DNA of 64,000 bases from Nocardia sp. BSTN01 (GTDB lineage Bacteria > Actinomycetota > Actinomycetes > Mycobacteriales > Mycobacteriaceae): assembly GCF_015354405.1 (NCBI RefSeq), contig NZ_JADKYP010000011.1, positions 1 through 64,000 of the forward strand. The letters run 5' to 3'. Made by a program: the position numbers and the translations under genes. This document shows positions 51,717 to 61,972 of this stretch, in pieces; position 1 is the first letter of the stretch, and the number at the start of each line of letters is the position of its first letter. The notes below the pieces were generated by a model that had not been told where the DNA came from, did not search any database, and saw only the letters and a list, made by a program, of their open reading frames with translations.

Positions 51717-53311
51717 CGACCCAGGCCGACAAGGAGGCCGCCGATAGGCGGGCTTCCGATCGCGAGGCCGTGATCAGCGAAGCCGGCACCGAGCACCCGA
51801 ACCGCGACGAGACGAACCGCGAGAGCGCCGGCGCCGAGCAGCGACAGCCCTCGGGCCTGCTCCGGCGCACCCGATCCGGCATCGCGCACCACCTCGGCCC
51901 GGCCGCGGCGGTATTCGTCCTGGTGGCCGGCGTTTTCGGCATCGTGTTCGCGACCATCACGCCGCCGTTCTGGGGTCATGACGAGATCACCCAGTTCGGC
52001 CGCGCGTACCAGGTGGCGCACGGCGGATTCACCCCCGAGCGGATCACCGACGACCGCGGCATCTCCTACGGCGGGCAGATCCCGTTGAGTGTCGACGGGC
52101 TGATGGGTTACGCCTTCACCGATTACAACCGTCATCCCACCGAGCCGGCTCCGCTGGCCGCCGACGAGACCGCCTACGATCGGCTGGGATCGGCGCCGGT
52201 GACCACCACCGCGACCAAGCAGATGTGGTTCACCAATACCGCCGCCTACTCGCCGGTGCCGTATGTGCCCGCGGCCGTGGGCATCCGGCTCGCCCAGGCG
52301 ATCGGCCTCGACGTCGGCGATACGGTGCTGCTCACCCGGCTCGCCGGACTGCTCGCCTATCTGGTGATCGTGGCGTTCGCGCTGCGGGCGCTGCGGACGT
52401 TCCGCATCCAATGGCTGGTGTTCACGATCGCGGTGCTGCCCATCGCGCTGTTCCAGGCGGGCACCGTCACCGCCGACACCGTGACCAACGCCCTGGCCGT
52501 CCTGGTGTCGTGCCTGGTGGTGAAGGGCGTCTTCCTCGACACCCGGCTGTCGAAGCCGGAGGTGGTGGCCGCACTGGCGGCCACGCTGGCGCTACCGCTG
52601 AGCAAGCCGACCTACGTCATCCTCGCCATGCTGGTGGTACTGATTCCCGCCCGGCAGTACGGCTTCGGGAAGGTGCTGCGCTGGCTGCCGTGGTGTTTCG
52701 CGGCGCTGGGCGCGATCCTGTTCGCGGTATGGATGAAGGTCGCCGCGCCGACGGGCGACGGCATGGGCCTGATGCGCAAGCCGTCGGAATGGCGTTCGGT
52801 GCGCCCCGGCGACCAGCTGCACGGAATTCTCTCCGATCCGGTGCATTTCGCCAATACGTTCGGCGACAGCATCTGGTATCGGGACGAGAAATGGTTCATC
52901 CAATTCTTCGGCGAGCTGGGATTCGCCTATGTGGACGTGCCCGCGCTGTCGATCCTGGCCTGTCTGCTGGCGCTGGCGGTGAGCGCCGGAATCGCGGATC
53001 GGCTGACCGGTAACCGGTGGCGCACCTGGATCGTCGCGCTCACCGTGCTGGCCAGTGTCGCGATGATCTACGTGACGCTCTACATGTCGTTCACACCGGT
53101 GGGCTACTGGATGATCGACGGTGTGCAGGGGCGCTATTTCGTGCCGCTCGCGATAGCCGGATTCGCGGTGCTGCTGCGGTGGATGCCATTGCGGCTGAGC
53201 GATTCTCGCGGCGTGACGCCGGTCCGCGGGCCCGCGATCACGGTGGTGGTCGCGACCGTGGTGGCACTGGCCGCGGCCGCGATCAAATACAACGTCCTGA
53301 TCTGGGGTTAG
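51713..53311 (+). CDS. DUF2142 membrane protein (GT-C-like)
   Basis: 532-residue polytopic protein with about 10-11 TM helices after a 60-residue charged N-terminal tail. Blocks: FATITPPFWGHDEITQFGRA in the first loop with an Asp-Glu pair, WFTNTAAYSPVPYVPAAVG, KPTYVILAMLVVLIPA, GELGFAYVDVPALSI and MIDGVQGRYFVPLAIAGFAV (QGRYF motif). These are hallmarks of DUF2142, a family with GT-C-like topology. It likely uses the lipid-linked sugar made by the preceding GT2 gene to decorate an exported polymer. The start is ATG 51713, overlapping the GT2 stop. Acceptor unknown. Confidence 0.88.
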   Translation: MTTQADKEAADRRASDREAVISEAGTEHPNRDETNRESAGAEQRQPSGLLRRTRSGIAHHLGPAAAVFVLVAGVFGIVFATITPPFWGHDEITQFGRAYQVAHGGFTPERITDDRGISYGGQIPLSVDGLMGYAFTDYNRHPTEPAPLAADETAYDRLGSAPVTTTATKQMWFTNTAAYSPVPYVPAAVGIRLAQAIGLDVGDTVLLTRLAGLLAYLVIVAFALRALRTFRIQWLVFTIAVLPIALFQAGTVTADTVTNALAVLVSCLVVKGVFLDTRLSKPEVVAALAATLALPLSKPTYVILAMLVVLIPARQYGFGKVLRWLPWCFAALGAILFAVWMKVAAPTGDGMGLMRKPSEWRSVRPGDQLHGILSDPVHFANTFGDSIWYRDEKWFIQFFGELGFAYVDVPALSILACLLALAVSAGIADRLTGNRWRTWIVALTVLASVAMIYVTLYMSFTPVGYWMIDGVQGRYFVPLAIAGFAVLLRWMPLRLSDSRGVTPVRGPAITVVVATVVALAAAAIKYNVLIWG

Positions 53312-54322
<1,011 letters not shown>

Positions 54323-54383
54323 CTAACGTGGGCGCGAATACGGACTTTGAAGCACCTGCGAGTCACACCGACCCGGGAGCGAG

Positions 54384-54399
54384 TGTGACCTTCGTCACA
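54384..54399. promoter_or_regulatory. CRP/Cmr-type operator
   Basis: TGTGACCTTCGTCACA matches the actinobacterial CRP palindrome TGTGA-N6-TCACA exactly and extends by one more base pair (G/C) on both sides. It lies about 71 bases upstream of rmlB and 210 bases upstream of the secreted-protein gene, between divergent genes. Confidence 0.65.
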
Positions 54400-54608
54400 C
54401 CATACTCTCGATGTCCTATTTGTTCGAATTGTTGATGGTGTCCGAAAACCGGACGCATACTGCATGTTTCCGCAACCTGACAATCGGCAAGAACCCGATG
54501 GTGAACAGAATTTGAATGAACGGACACAACAGGTTCACCGCTCGTTAGCTGACGTCGATTTCTATTTCTCATGTCCCAGAACCACTCTGTATCGAGGTTC
54601 CGCAGAAA

Positions 54609-55319
54609 ATGATGATGAGGAAATTCGCCGCGACCGCCGCCATGCTGGTCGCCGCTGTCGGTGTCGCAGCCGGAACTGCCACGGCCGACCCCGCCGCCCC
54701 CGCGGCGCCCGAGAGCGTCTACTACAAGGCCAGCGTCGTCGACAACGACAAGGCCGTGATCAAGACCGACGGCGGCTCGATCGTCAACGAAGACGGCATG
54801 CTGAAGATCAAGGCCGCCAACGGCACCGTGCTCGCCGGCACCCCGCTGAACTTCCGGGTCGACGACTTCGAGTTCCCGATCGCCGCCGACATCTCCGGCA
54901 ACACCGCCACCCTGACCCCGCAGTTCGACGAGCAGCACGCGGTCTACAAGCCCGTCGCGCTGCCCTTCGAGGAGTCGGCTCCGTGGAAGACCCCCTACGA
55001 CCGTGAGGTCGCGGCCTTCACTCGCCTGAAGGACACCATCTCCACCGGCGCCACCATCGGCACCCTGGTCGGTGGTGTCGGCGGCGCGGCCATCGGCTGT
55101 GTCGCGGGCGCCGCCCTCGGACTCGTCGCCACCGGTGCGCTGGCCACCCTGTTCGGCCTCGGCCCGCTCGGCGGCTGTGTCGCCGGTGCCGCCGCTGTCG
55201 GCTTCCTCGGTGTGCTCGCCGGCCAGATCTTCGTGACCGCTCCGGTCGCGATCGGCGCCGCGATCCAGTACTGGGCCACCACGACCGCGCCGTTCAACCC
55301 GCCGGCGCCGGCCAAGTAA
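54609..55319 (+). CDS. Secreted DUF8020-type protein with glycine-zipper C-terminal half
   Basis: 236-residue exported protein. Signal peptide KFAATAAMLVAAVGVAAGTA, cleaved after ATA near residue 26. The N-terminal half is a beta-rich domain: ESVYYKASVVDNDKAVIKTD, NGTVLAGTPLNFRVDDFEFP, ADISGNTATLTPQ. The C-terminal half is Gly/Ala-rich and hydrophobic (GTLVGGVGGAAIGCVAGAAL, LFGLGPLGGCVAGAAAVGFL) with two cysteines, able to insert in or coat membranes. This layout is frequent and multi-copy in Nocardia. Codon use is strongly biased to C-ending codons, hinting at high expression. Function unknown; possibly envelope-associated. Confidence 0.85.
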   Translation: MMMRKFAATAAMLVAAVGVAAGTATADPAAPAAPESVYYKASVVDNDKAVIKTDGGSIVNEDGMLKIKAANGTVLAGTPLNFRVDDFEFPIAADISGNTATLTPQFDEQHAVYKPVALPFEESAPWKTPYDREVAAFTRLKDTISTGATIGTLVGGVGGAAIGCVAGAALGLVATGALATLFGLGPLGGCVAGAAAVGFLGVLAGQIFVTAPVAIGAAIQYWATTTAPFNPPAPAK

Positions 55320-55368
55320 TTCCGCAGGCTGCCCGTCCCCCTGAGCGGGCGGATTCCTCGGATCAAGA

Positions 55369-55404
55369 CAGTGCCCCGCCCACCGTTCGGTGGGCGGGGC
55401 ACTG
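55369..55404. terminator. Bidirectional terminator
   Basis: Perfect 16-bp arms CAGTGCCCCGCCCACC/GGTGGGCGGGGCACTG with a GTTC loop, followed by TCGTTT. Lies between two convergent genes. Confidence 0.88.
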
Positions 55405-55417
55405 TCGTTTCGCCTCC

Positions 55418-56449
55418 TCACGCGGTCTGCGCGGCCTCTTCCGGCTCGATCCGCGCCCGCACGAATCGCGCCACCCGGGCCAGCGCGGCGCGGCTCTCCG
55501 GCATATTCGGCAGGATGCTCATGAAGGCGTGGACCTGCCCGCGCCACAGCTCCAGCGAATTCGGCACACCGGCCGCGGTGAGCCGGCGGGCCATCAATTC
55601 GCTGTCGCCGCGCAGCAATTCGTCCTCACCGACGATCAGCAGCGCCGGTGGCAGGCCCGTGAGCGATCCGTTGACCGGTGACAGCGCCGGATCCAGCGGC
55701 CGCTCCGCCTCGGCCCCGTAACGCACCATCTGCCGCACCGCCGCCATCGGGATGTAGGCATCGCGGCCGACGTTCATGTACTCGCCCTTGAGCCGGTAAT
55801 CGAGATCCAGCAGTGGCGACAGGCCGACCAGGCCGGCAGGGCCGGGCAGTCCGGCCTGCGCCGCCCGCAGCGCCGTGGCGAAGGTGAGGAAACCGCCCGC
55901 CGAATCGCCGGCGAAGACGATGCGCGCCGGATCGGCGCCGTGCCGCAGCAACCAGCGATAGGCCGTGAGGCAGTCCTCGACCGATCCGGCGATATTCGTC
56001 CCGGGCAATTGCCGATAGTCCACGTTCACCACCGGCAGCCCCGTACGCCGCGCCAGGCTGGCCGCCACCGGCCGGTGCGAGTCCAGTCCACACAGGAAGA
56101 AGCCGCCGCCGTGCATGTACATCACAGCGCCGTCGCGCAGGGATCGCCGCGCGCCCGCCGGGCGGATGATCTCCATCCGGAAGCCGCTCATCCGCACCTG
56201 TTCGCGTTCCACCCCGCGCACCTGCGGCCGCAGCGCCGCCAGCCGGTCGATCAGAACCCGTGCCACGGGCATGGTCATCGGAGTGATCGGATAGCGCCGG
56301 ATGACGGGGCCCACCACGCCCCGGCAGGTCAGCAGCACCGCTTGCGAATGCAGACTCGCACGGTCCGGGTTCACCACCACCGGATCCACGACAACACCGG
56401 GTTCGAACCCCGGCCCGTATTCGGCCTCGCCGATGGGAATCGCCGTCAT
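55418..56449 (-). CDS. HSL-type alpha/beta hydrolase (lipase/esterase)
   Basis: 343-residue esterase of the hormone-sensitive-lipase family. Oxyanion motif MYMHGGGFFLCGLDSHRP, nucleophile elbow VFAGDSAGGFLTFATAL, acid-loop region LIVGEDELLRGDSELM, and catalytic His in LWRGQVHAFMSILP. No signal peptide. An ATG at 56449 (MTAIPIG) is preferred, since GGTAGGT precedes it; the frame is open to 56467. It faces rmlA across about 230 bases. Natural substrate unknown; relatives include LipR-type mycobacterial esterases. Confidence 0.9.
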   Translation of the reverse strand: MTAIPIGEAEYGPGFEPGVVVDPVVVNPDRASLHSQAVLLTCRGVVGPVIRRYPITPMTMPVARVLIDRLAALRPQVRGVEREQVRMSGFRMEIIRPAGARRSLRDGAVMYMHGGGFFLCGLDSHRPVAASLARRTGLPVVNVDYRQLPGTNIAGSVEDCLTAYRWLLRHGADPARIVFAGDSAGGFLTFATALRAAQAGLPGPAGLVGLSPLLDLDYRLKGEYMNVGRDAYIPMAAVRQMVRYGAEAERPLDPALSPVNGSLTGLPPALLIVGEDELLRGDSELMARRLTAAGVPNSLELWRGQVHAFMSILPNMPESRAALARVARFVRARIEPEEAAQTA

Positions 56450-56677
56450 CGCGCACCTACCTGCCACTCGGCGCCGAGTGACCGGCTACCGGCAGATTCG
56501 GCAGCTGAGGTGTCGGCGCTGACATCTCACACACTGATGTTTCAGAACACCACGGATGTGTGACCTACGCAATACTGATCGCCCGACCAGGGTCCGGCGA
56601 AACCATCGTGACCATTTCGCGGTCTACTCGGAACCTCATCGAGCCCCAGCGGGCGAGAGCTGGCAGACTTGCGTGAC

Positions 56678-57568
56678 ATGCGCGGAATCATTCTGGCCGG
56701 GGGCACCGGGACCCGGCTGCACCCGATCACGCGCGGGGTCAGCAAGCAACTGGTCCCGGTGTACGACAAGCCGATGGTCTACTACCCGCTCTCCACGCTG
56801 ATGCTGGCGGGCATTCGCGACATCCTGGTGATCACCACCCCGGAGGATGCCGGGGCCTTCCGCCGGCTGCTCGGCGACGGCACCCAGTTCGGTGTGGCGA
56901 TCGACTACGTGGTGCAGCCCGAACCCGACGGCCTGGCCCGGGCCTTCGTGCTCGGCGCCGACCACATCGGCGGCGAATGCGCGGCGCTGGTGCTCGGCGA
57001 CAACATTTTTCACGGCCCTGGTCTCGGCACCCGGTTGCGGCGCTTCGACCGCCTCGACGGCGGCGCGGTCTTCGCCTATCGGGTATCCGATCCCTCGGCC
57101 TACGGCGTGATCGAATTCGACCGGGGTAGAGCCGTTTCCATCGAGGAGAAGCCGAAACTCCCGCGGTCCAACTACGCCATTCCCGGTCTGTACTTCTACG
57201 ACAACGACGTCGTCGAGATCGCCCGGGGACTGCGGCCGTCCGCGCGCGGCGAATACGAGATCACCGATATCAATCGCACCTATCTGGAACAGGGGCGGCT
57301 GCAGGTCGAAACCCTGGCGCGCGGCACCGCCTGGCTCGATACCGGAACCTTCGATTCGCTGCTGGACGCCGCCAACTACGTGCGCACCATCGAGGAGCGA
57401 CAGGGCCTCAAGATCGGCGTGCCCGAGGAGGTGGCCTGGCGGATGGGCTTCATCGACGACGAACAGCTGTGCCGGCTGGCCGAGCCGCTGGTGCGCTCCG
57501 GATACGGGACCTACCTGCTGGACCTGCTGAATCGCGGGCGCGACGATCGCTACGGACAGGACGGTTGA
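56678..57568 (+). CDS. rmlA: Glucose-1-phosphate thymidylyltransferase
   Basis: 296-residue nucleotidyltransferase, first step to dTDP-L-rhamnose. Motifs: [87 protein letters not shown], and [22 protein letters not shown] 56678 puts the nucleotide loop directly at the N terminus, as in the family; a start 9 bases upstream is also in frame. rmlC follows after one base, so the two are co-translated. Confidence 0.96.
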   Translation: MRGIILAGGTGTRLHPITRGVSKQLVPVYDKPMVYYPLSTLMLAGIRDILVITTPEDAGAFRRLLGDGTQFGVAIDYVVQPEPDGLARAFVLGADHIGGECAALVLGDNIFHGPGLGTRLRRFDRLDGGAVFAYRVSDPSAYGVIEFDRGRAVSIEEKPKLPRSNYAIPGLYFYDNDVVEIARGLRPSARGEYEITDINRTYLEQGRLQVETLARGTAWLDTGTFDSLLDAANYVRTIEERQGLKIGVPEEVAWRMGFIDDEQLCRLAEPLVRSGYGTYLLDLLNRGRDDRYGQDG

Positions 57569-57569
57569 C

Positions 57570-58127
57570 ATGCGGATTCGAGAACTGGCGGTCCCCGGTG
57601 CGTGGGAGTTCACACCGGAGCTGCGCGGCGACGAGCGCGGCGTCTTCGCCGAGACGTTCAAGGCCTCGGAATTCGAGAAGGCGACCGGACGGCCCCTGGA
57701 CCTGCTGCAGATGAACACCTCCACCTCGGCGGCCGGTGTCCTGCGTGGCATCCACTACACCGAGAATCCGCCCGGCCAGGCGAAATACGTCACCTGTATG
57801 CGCGGCGCCTTCCTGGATGTCGTGGTGGATCTGCGCCGCGACTCCCCCACCTTCGGCCGCTGGGACAGCGTGGTGATCGACGACGTCACGCGCCGCTCGG
57901 TCTTCGTCTCCGAAGGGCTCGGTCACGCCCTGCTGTCGCTGGCCGACGATTCCACCGTCACCTATCTCTGCTCGCTCGAATACTCCCCCGAATTCGACCG
58001 GGACCTCGACGCTTTCGATCCGGATCTCGGAATCGACTGGCCCACGGCCGGTTCCGACGGCAGTCCGCTGACCTTCATCCGCTCGCCGAAGGATGCGGCC
58101 GCTCCGCGCCTGCGCGAACTTCGCTGA
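57570..58127 (+). CDS. rmlC: dTDP-4-dehydrorhamnose 3,5-epimerase
   Basis: 185-residue cupin, third step in dTDP-L-rhamnose synthesis. Motifs: FTPELRGDERGVFAETF, QMNTSTSAAGVLRGIHYTE with the catalytic His, KYVTCMRGAFLDVVVDLRRD, FVSEGLGHALLSLADDSTVT, and FDPDLGIDWP. It starts one base after rmlA stops. The last enzyme of the pathway, RmlD, is not in the window. Confidence 0.95.
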   Translation: MRIRELAVPGAWEFTPELRGDERGVFAETFKASEFEKATGRPLDLLQMNTSTSAAGVLRGIHYTENPPGQAKYVTCMRGAFLDVVVDLRRDSPTFGRWDSVVIDDVTRRSVFVSEGLGHALLSLADDSTVTYLCSLEYSPEFDRDLDAFDPDLGIDWPTAGSDGSPLTFIRSPKDAAAPRLRELR

Positions 58128-58163
58128 GAGTCGCGGCCGGGTTCCACCGCCCCGGATTGCCCG

Positions 58164-58205
58164 AACGCCACGCCCGGCTCGAAGGGAGCAGCCGGGCGTG
58201 GCGTT
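58164..58205. terminator. Bidirectional terminator between rmlC and MFS genes
   Basis: Perfect 16-bp arms AACGCCACGCCCGGCT/AGCCGGGCGTGGCGTT with a 10-base loop, located between the convergent rmlC and MFS genes. Confidence 0.85.
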
Positions 58206-58216
58206 TCGGGAGGAGC

Positions 58217-59683
58217 TCAGGCCGCCGCGAGTTCCGGTGTCTGTTCGGTGTCCTCGACCTCCTGCTGCTTCCTTCGAGTGGGCAGGAAGTGGGTGAAGGC
58301 GATGAGGGCGCCGATGATCGCCGCGATACCCGCGAAGATCAGGCCGGGACGGTAGCTGTCGAGTACCGCCTGCGGTGAATCGCCGTGCGGGCCCGAGGAA
58401 ATCAGCGCGGTGGTGATGGCGAGGACGATCGCCGCGCCGACCTGCATCGAGGTCTGCAGCACACCGGCCGCCAGGCCCTGTTCCTCGTCCTCGATGCCGT
58501 TGGTGGCCTGAATGTTGATGGCCGGGAAGCCGATCCATCCGATACCGATCAGCAGCACCGCGGGCAGGATCACCGCGACGTAGGACGGTGCGGTGTCGAT
58601 TCGCAGGAACAGCAGGTAGCCGATCGCCATGACGGTGGTGGTGACCGCGATGATCGGGCCGGTGCCGAAGCGGTCCACCAGCTTGTCGGAGAACACCGAC
58701 GACAGCGCCACCAGCACACCCACCGGCAGCAGCGCCATCGCCAGGGTCAGCGGCGACCAGCCCAGGCTGTCCTGCAGGTACAGGGTGACGATGAACTGCC
58801 AGCTGAAGTAGGAACCCGCCACCGCGACGATCACCAGACTGGCCCGCACCAGCGTGGCCTTGCGGAGAATGCCCAGCCGGATCAGCGGATGCCGCACCCG
58901 CTTCTCCACCGCGACGAACGCGGCGAACAGGACGAGCACGGCCGCGAACGAGCCCGCGGTGCGGGCCGAGGCCCAGCCGGCCTGCGGTGCGGACACCACG
59001 GTGTAGACGAGCAGCAACATGGCGGCGGTGGAGAACAGCGCACCCAGCAGATCGTGTCCGCCCTCGGCGGTGTCGCCCTTGTCCTTCGGCACCAGGATGG
59101 CCGCGGAGACCAGGGCGGCCAGCGCGATCGGCACCGGCAGCAGGAAGGTCCAGCGCCAGCCGAAACCGGTCATCAGGCCGCCGAAGACCAGGCCCATGGA
59201 GTAGCCGCCGGCACCGAAGACGGTGTAGATGGACAGCGCCTTGTTGCGCGCGGGCCCCTCGGCGAAGTTCGTGGTGATGATCGACAGCCCGGTCGGCGCG
59301 GTGAAGGCGGCCGCCAGACCCTTGACGAAGCGGGTCGCGATCAGCAGCGGCCCGGAGCTGACCAGCCCGCCCGCCAGTGAGGCGACCGCGAAGACGGCCA
59401 GTGCGATGAGGAAGACCTTGCGCCGCCCCAGCAGATCGGCGGTGCGGCCGCCGAGCAGCAGCAGACCGCCGTAGCCGAGGACGTATCCGCTGACCAGCCA
59501 CTGCAGGGTCGAGGTTTCGAGATGGAGTTCGGTGCCGATGGACGGCAGCGCGACGCCGACCATCGAGACGTCGAGGCCGTCCAGGAACAGCACGATGCAC
59601 AGCGTGATGAGCATGCCCCAGAGCCGGATCGGCCACCGAGTGTCGGCCACCGAGGCGGCCGGAAGTGTTGCTGTGGAAGTCAT
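58217..59683 (-). CDS. MFS drug exporter (DHA2-type, 14 TM)
   Basis: 488-residue major facilitator with 14 predicted helices. Motifs: LDGLDVSMVGVALPSIGTEL in TM1, motif A GGRTADLLGRRKVFLIAL, motif C-like FGAGGYSMGLVFGGLMTGFG in TM5 (antiporter motif), and a long C-terminal helix bundle. DHA2 members export drugs or lipids with proton antiport. It is divergent from a MarR gene with operator-like repeats between, the usual drug-inducible pair. ATG 59683 (MTSTATLP) is chosen over upstream in-frame starts, which would extend into the operator region. Confidence 0.9.
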   Translation of the reverse strand: MTSTATLPAASVADTRWPIRLWGMLITLCIVLFLDGLDVSMVGVALPSIGTELHLETSTLQWLVSGYVLGYGGLLLLGGRTADLLGRRKVFLIALAVFAVASLAGGLVSSGPLLIATRFVKGLAAAFTAPTGLSIITTNFAEGPARNKALSIYTVFGAGGYSMGLVFGGLMTGFGWRWTFLLPVPIALAALVSAAILVPKDKGDTAEGGHDLLGALFSTAAMLLLVYTVVSAPQAGWASARTAGSFAAVLVLFAAFVAVEKRVRHPLIRLGILRKATLVRASLVIVAVAGSYFSWQFIVTLYLQDSLGWSPLTLAMALLPVGVLVALSSVFSDKLVDRFGTGPIIAVTTTVMAIGYLLFLRIDTAPSYVAVILPAVLLIGIGWIGFPAINIQATNGIEDEEQGLAAGVLQTSMQVGAAIVLAITTALISSGPHGDSPQAVLDSYRPGLIFAGIAAIIGALIAFTHFLPTRRKQQEVEDTEQTPELAAA

Positions 59684-59698
59684 GTCGCGGAACATTAC

Positions 59699-59726
59699 AT
59701 GCGTGCGCATCTAATGCACAAGCATT
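59699..59726. promoter_or_regulatory. Operator-like inverted repeats in MFS/MarR promoter region
   Basis: ATGCGTGCGCAT (5-bp arms) and AATGCACAAGCATT (5-bp arms, 4-base spacer) lie side by side in the 86 bases between the divergent starts. Spaced palindromes here fit autoregulation by the MarR protein. Confidence 0.5.
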
Positions 59727-59769
59727 TAATGTGGTTGCATGAAACCGGCCCACGCACTAGGATGACGAC

Positions 59770-60273
59770 ATGACAAAGGCGTCGACAGCGTTTCCGGCGC
59801 ATTCGACGGACGCGGTAACACCGGACACGGCGTTATCCGCAGGTCTGCCGTCCGTAGCGCCGAGTGATACCGACACCGGTTGCCCTGTGCCGACCGTCCG
59901 GAACGACGGGCCGGGCGGCTTGGTCGGCGAATGGCGCGATCTACTCGCTCGCCATGCCGCGGTGTCCTGTGCGCTGGAGAAGGATCTACAGCGTGAACAC
60001 CACATCGGCCTCAGTGAGTTCGAGACACTGGACCGTCTGGTCGACGCCTCGTGCGACAGCTACCGGATGAGCGATCTGGCGCACGACATCCACCTGAGCC
60101 AGAGCGCACTGTCCCGTACGGTGGCACGACTGGAACGCGACGGACTGGTCGACCGCACCCTGTGCACCGAGGATCGCCGCGCGATCTACGTCTGCCTCAC
60201 CGACAAGGGCCGCGCGGTCCACACCGCCGCCGTCCCGACGCACCGCGACGTCCTGGAACGCACCCTGCACTGA
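59770..60273 (+). CDS. MarR family transcriptional regulator
   Basis: 167-residue MarR protein. A 50-residue Ser/Thr/Pro-rich N-terminal extension precedes the winged helix: SEFETLDRLVDASCDSYRMS, DLAHDIHLSQSALSRTVARL, ERDGLVDRTLCTEDRRAIYV (wing) and CLTDKGRAVHTAAVP. It ends soon after the wing, with a shorter C-terminal dimerisation helix than usual. Divergent from the MFS exporter, which it most likely represses. Ligand unknown. Confidence 0.9.
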   Translation: MTKASTAFPAHSTDAVTPDTALSAGLPSVAPSDTDTGCPVPTVRNDGPGGLVGEWRDLLARHAAVSCALEKDLQREHHIGLSEFETLDRLVDASCDSYRMSDLAHDIHLSQSALSRTVARLERDGLVDRTLCTEDRRAIYVCLTDKGRAVHTAAVPTHRDVLERTLH

Positions 60274-60298
60274 ATCCGGCCTGCTGTTGATCAGGGCG

Positions 60299-61171
60299 TC
60301 ACGCAGCGGCGATGGCCTCGTCCAGGACCGCTCGCCCGTCCACCGAGGCGGCGCGAATATTCGCGAATGCGCCCCGATACCGGTCGATATCGGAATTTTT
60401 GTCGAAATAGGTGGAACCGGCGAAATTTTCGACGTACACCACCGGCGGCTCGGTGGTTTCCGCGCCGGCTTCGCCGAATTCCAGCAGGACGAATCGTCCG
60501 GAATCGAGACCCTCGTGGTAGCCGGAATCGTTGGGCACCAGGCGAATGTCGATATTCGGGCACTCGCACATCCGGCGCAGATGATCCAGTTGTCCCGCGA
60601 TCACGGCCGGATCACCGATCCGCCGCCACAGCAGCGATTCGGCGATGATCGCCACCAACCGCACCGGATCCGGGGTGCGGGTGAGCAGACGCTGCCGCTG
60701 CCTGCGCACCTCGATCCGGCGCTCGACCTCGGCCGGGCTCAGATCCGGCCGGGCCGCGGTCAGCAGTGCGCGGGTGTAGTCCTCGGTCTGCAGCAGGCCC
60801 GGCACGAATTCGGTCTCGAAGGTGGAGATGTGGGTCGCGGCCTCTTCCAGGCCGATGTACACGTCGAAACCCTCGGCGATCACATCACCGTACGGAGCCC
60901 ACCACCCCCGGGCCTTGGTTTCGCGGGCGAGCGCGGTGAGGGGTTCCAGCTCCGCCTCGGGAGCGCCGTAGATCTTGCACATGGCTTCCACGTCGAGGCT
61001 GCGCAGGGAGGTCTGGCCGGTCTCGATCCGCCAGATCTTGGCCTCCGACCATTCCAGCCGGCGGGCGGCCACCCGGGTCGTCATCCGCGCGCGATTACGC
61101 AGGTCACGCAGCCGGCGGCCCAATTGCCGCCGCGGCATGGTCGAACCGGTGATCCCCTGCGGTGAAGCCAT
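60299..61171 (-). CDS. XRE regulator with DUF5753 domain
   Basis: 290-residue regulator common in Nocardia and Streptomyces. The HTH lies at residues 12-60 (LGRRLRDLRNRARMTTRVAA, EWSEAKIWRIETGQTSLRSL), and the DUF5753 domain runs from about 95 (ISTFETEFVPGLLQTEDYTR, RQRQRLLTRTPDPVRLVAII, SLLWRRIGDPAVIAGQL, YVENFAGSTYFDKN). These genes usually sit beside a small DUF397 gene, as in Scr1-type pairs; none is seen here. ATG 61171 (MASPQG) is preferred; an in-frame start at 61222 is also open. Targets unknown. Confidence 0.9.
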   Translation of the reverse strand: MASPQGITGSTMPRRQLGRRLRDLRNRARMTTRVAARRLEWSEAKIWRIETGQTSLRSLDVEAMCKIYGAPEAELEPLTALARETKARGWWAPYGDVIAEGFDVYIGLEEAATHISTFETEFVPGLLQTEDYTRALLTAARPDLSPAEVERRIEVRRQRQRLLTRTPDPVRLVAIIAESLLWRRIGDPAVIAGQLDHLRRMCECPNIDIRLVPNDSGYHEGLDSGRFVLLEFGEAGAETTEPPVVYVENFAGSTYFDKNSDIDRYRGAFANIRAASVDGRAVLDEAIAAA

Positions 61172-61294
61172 TTTCCCCCCTCGGCAGAAACCTTCGCGGG
61201 CATCGGAACTCGCTCCGGACACCCCCGAACGGATTGTCGCACAACAGAACAGCCCCCGACAGCCACGCCGATCGACCGTGCGGCGCAGACGCTT

Positions 61295-61972
61295 CTACCT
61301 GCGCGGCGGACGCTTGCGGAAGCGCCAGAATTGCACGGCGCGAACATCTTCCGAGAGTTGGTTCACCGGCTCGGCGACATCGGACAGCGCACGGAAGAGA
61401 TCGTCGGCGAGGGTGTTGATGTGCTCCACCCGGATCGCCAGCCGCGAGGCGTTGACCAGGAATTCCAGCACCAATCGCACCGACGCCGCGATGGTCAGGC
61501 CGAGGGGTATCGCCACCACGATCGCGAAGATCACCCCCAGCAGTGCGGACACCTGCCACAGCACCACGACCAGCACCAGCGGGATGCCGATCGCGAAGGC
61601 CAGTCCCAGGAGATAGGCCAGGGGAAGCAGCGTGCGGGTGGCCGATGTGCGGAACTGCACATCCAGCAGCGCGCGGGCGGCCGCACCACACCAGGCCCGG
61701 AAGGCGCCGGGACTCCGGAACGGTTCGGGCCGCTCGTCCTCCGCGGTCTCATCCGGCGACCAGCGGCGTCGGGCGGAGTCCTTCCACGCGAGCCAGCGGG
61801 ACTCCACGGCGTAGTCCGCGTCGCCCGTTTCGTCTTCGCCGGAGCGGTCGTCGACTCCGTCGCGTCCGGTCGATTCGGGTGTCTCGTCCCTATCCCGTGG
61901 GCCCGCAGCGGAATCGCGCGCGGCCGCGGTCTCGGAGTCCCGATTCCTGGGCCGCTGCGGGTCGTCGCTCAT
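61295..61972 (-). CDS. DUF4282-type membrane protein
   Basis: 225-residue protein. Residues 1-80 are charged and disordered (many Arg-Asp/Glu pairs). A conserved block LLDVQFRTSATRTLLPLAYL leads into two TM helices (LLGLAFAIGIPLVLVVVLWQ and LLGVIFAIVVAIPLGLTIAA), then RLVLEFLVNASRLAIRVEHI with Arg-Leu-x-x-Glu typical of DUF4282, and an amphipathic tail. Function unknown. ATG 61972 is the natural start. Confidence 0.8.
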   Translation of the reverse strand: MSDDPQRPRNRDSETAAARDSAAGPRDRDETPESTGRDGVDDRSGEDETGDADYAVESRWLAWKDSARRRWSPDETAEDERPEPFRSPGAFRAWCGAAARALLDVQFRTSATRTLLPLAYLLGLAFAIGIPLVLVVVLWQVSALLGVIFAIVVAIPLGLTIAASVRLVLEFLVNASRLAIRVEHINTLADDLFRALSDVAEPVNQLSEDVRAVQFWRFRKRPPRR

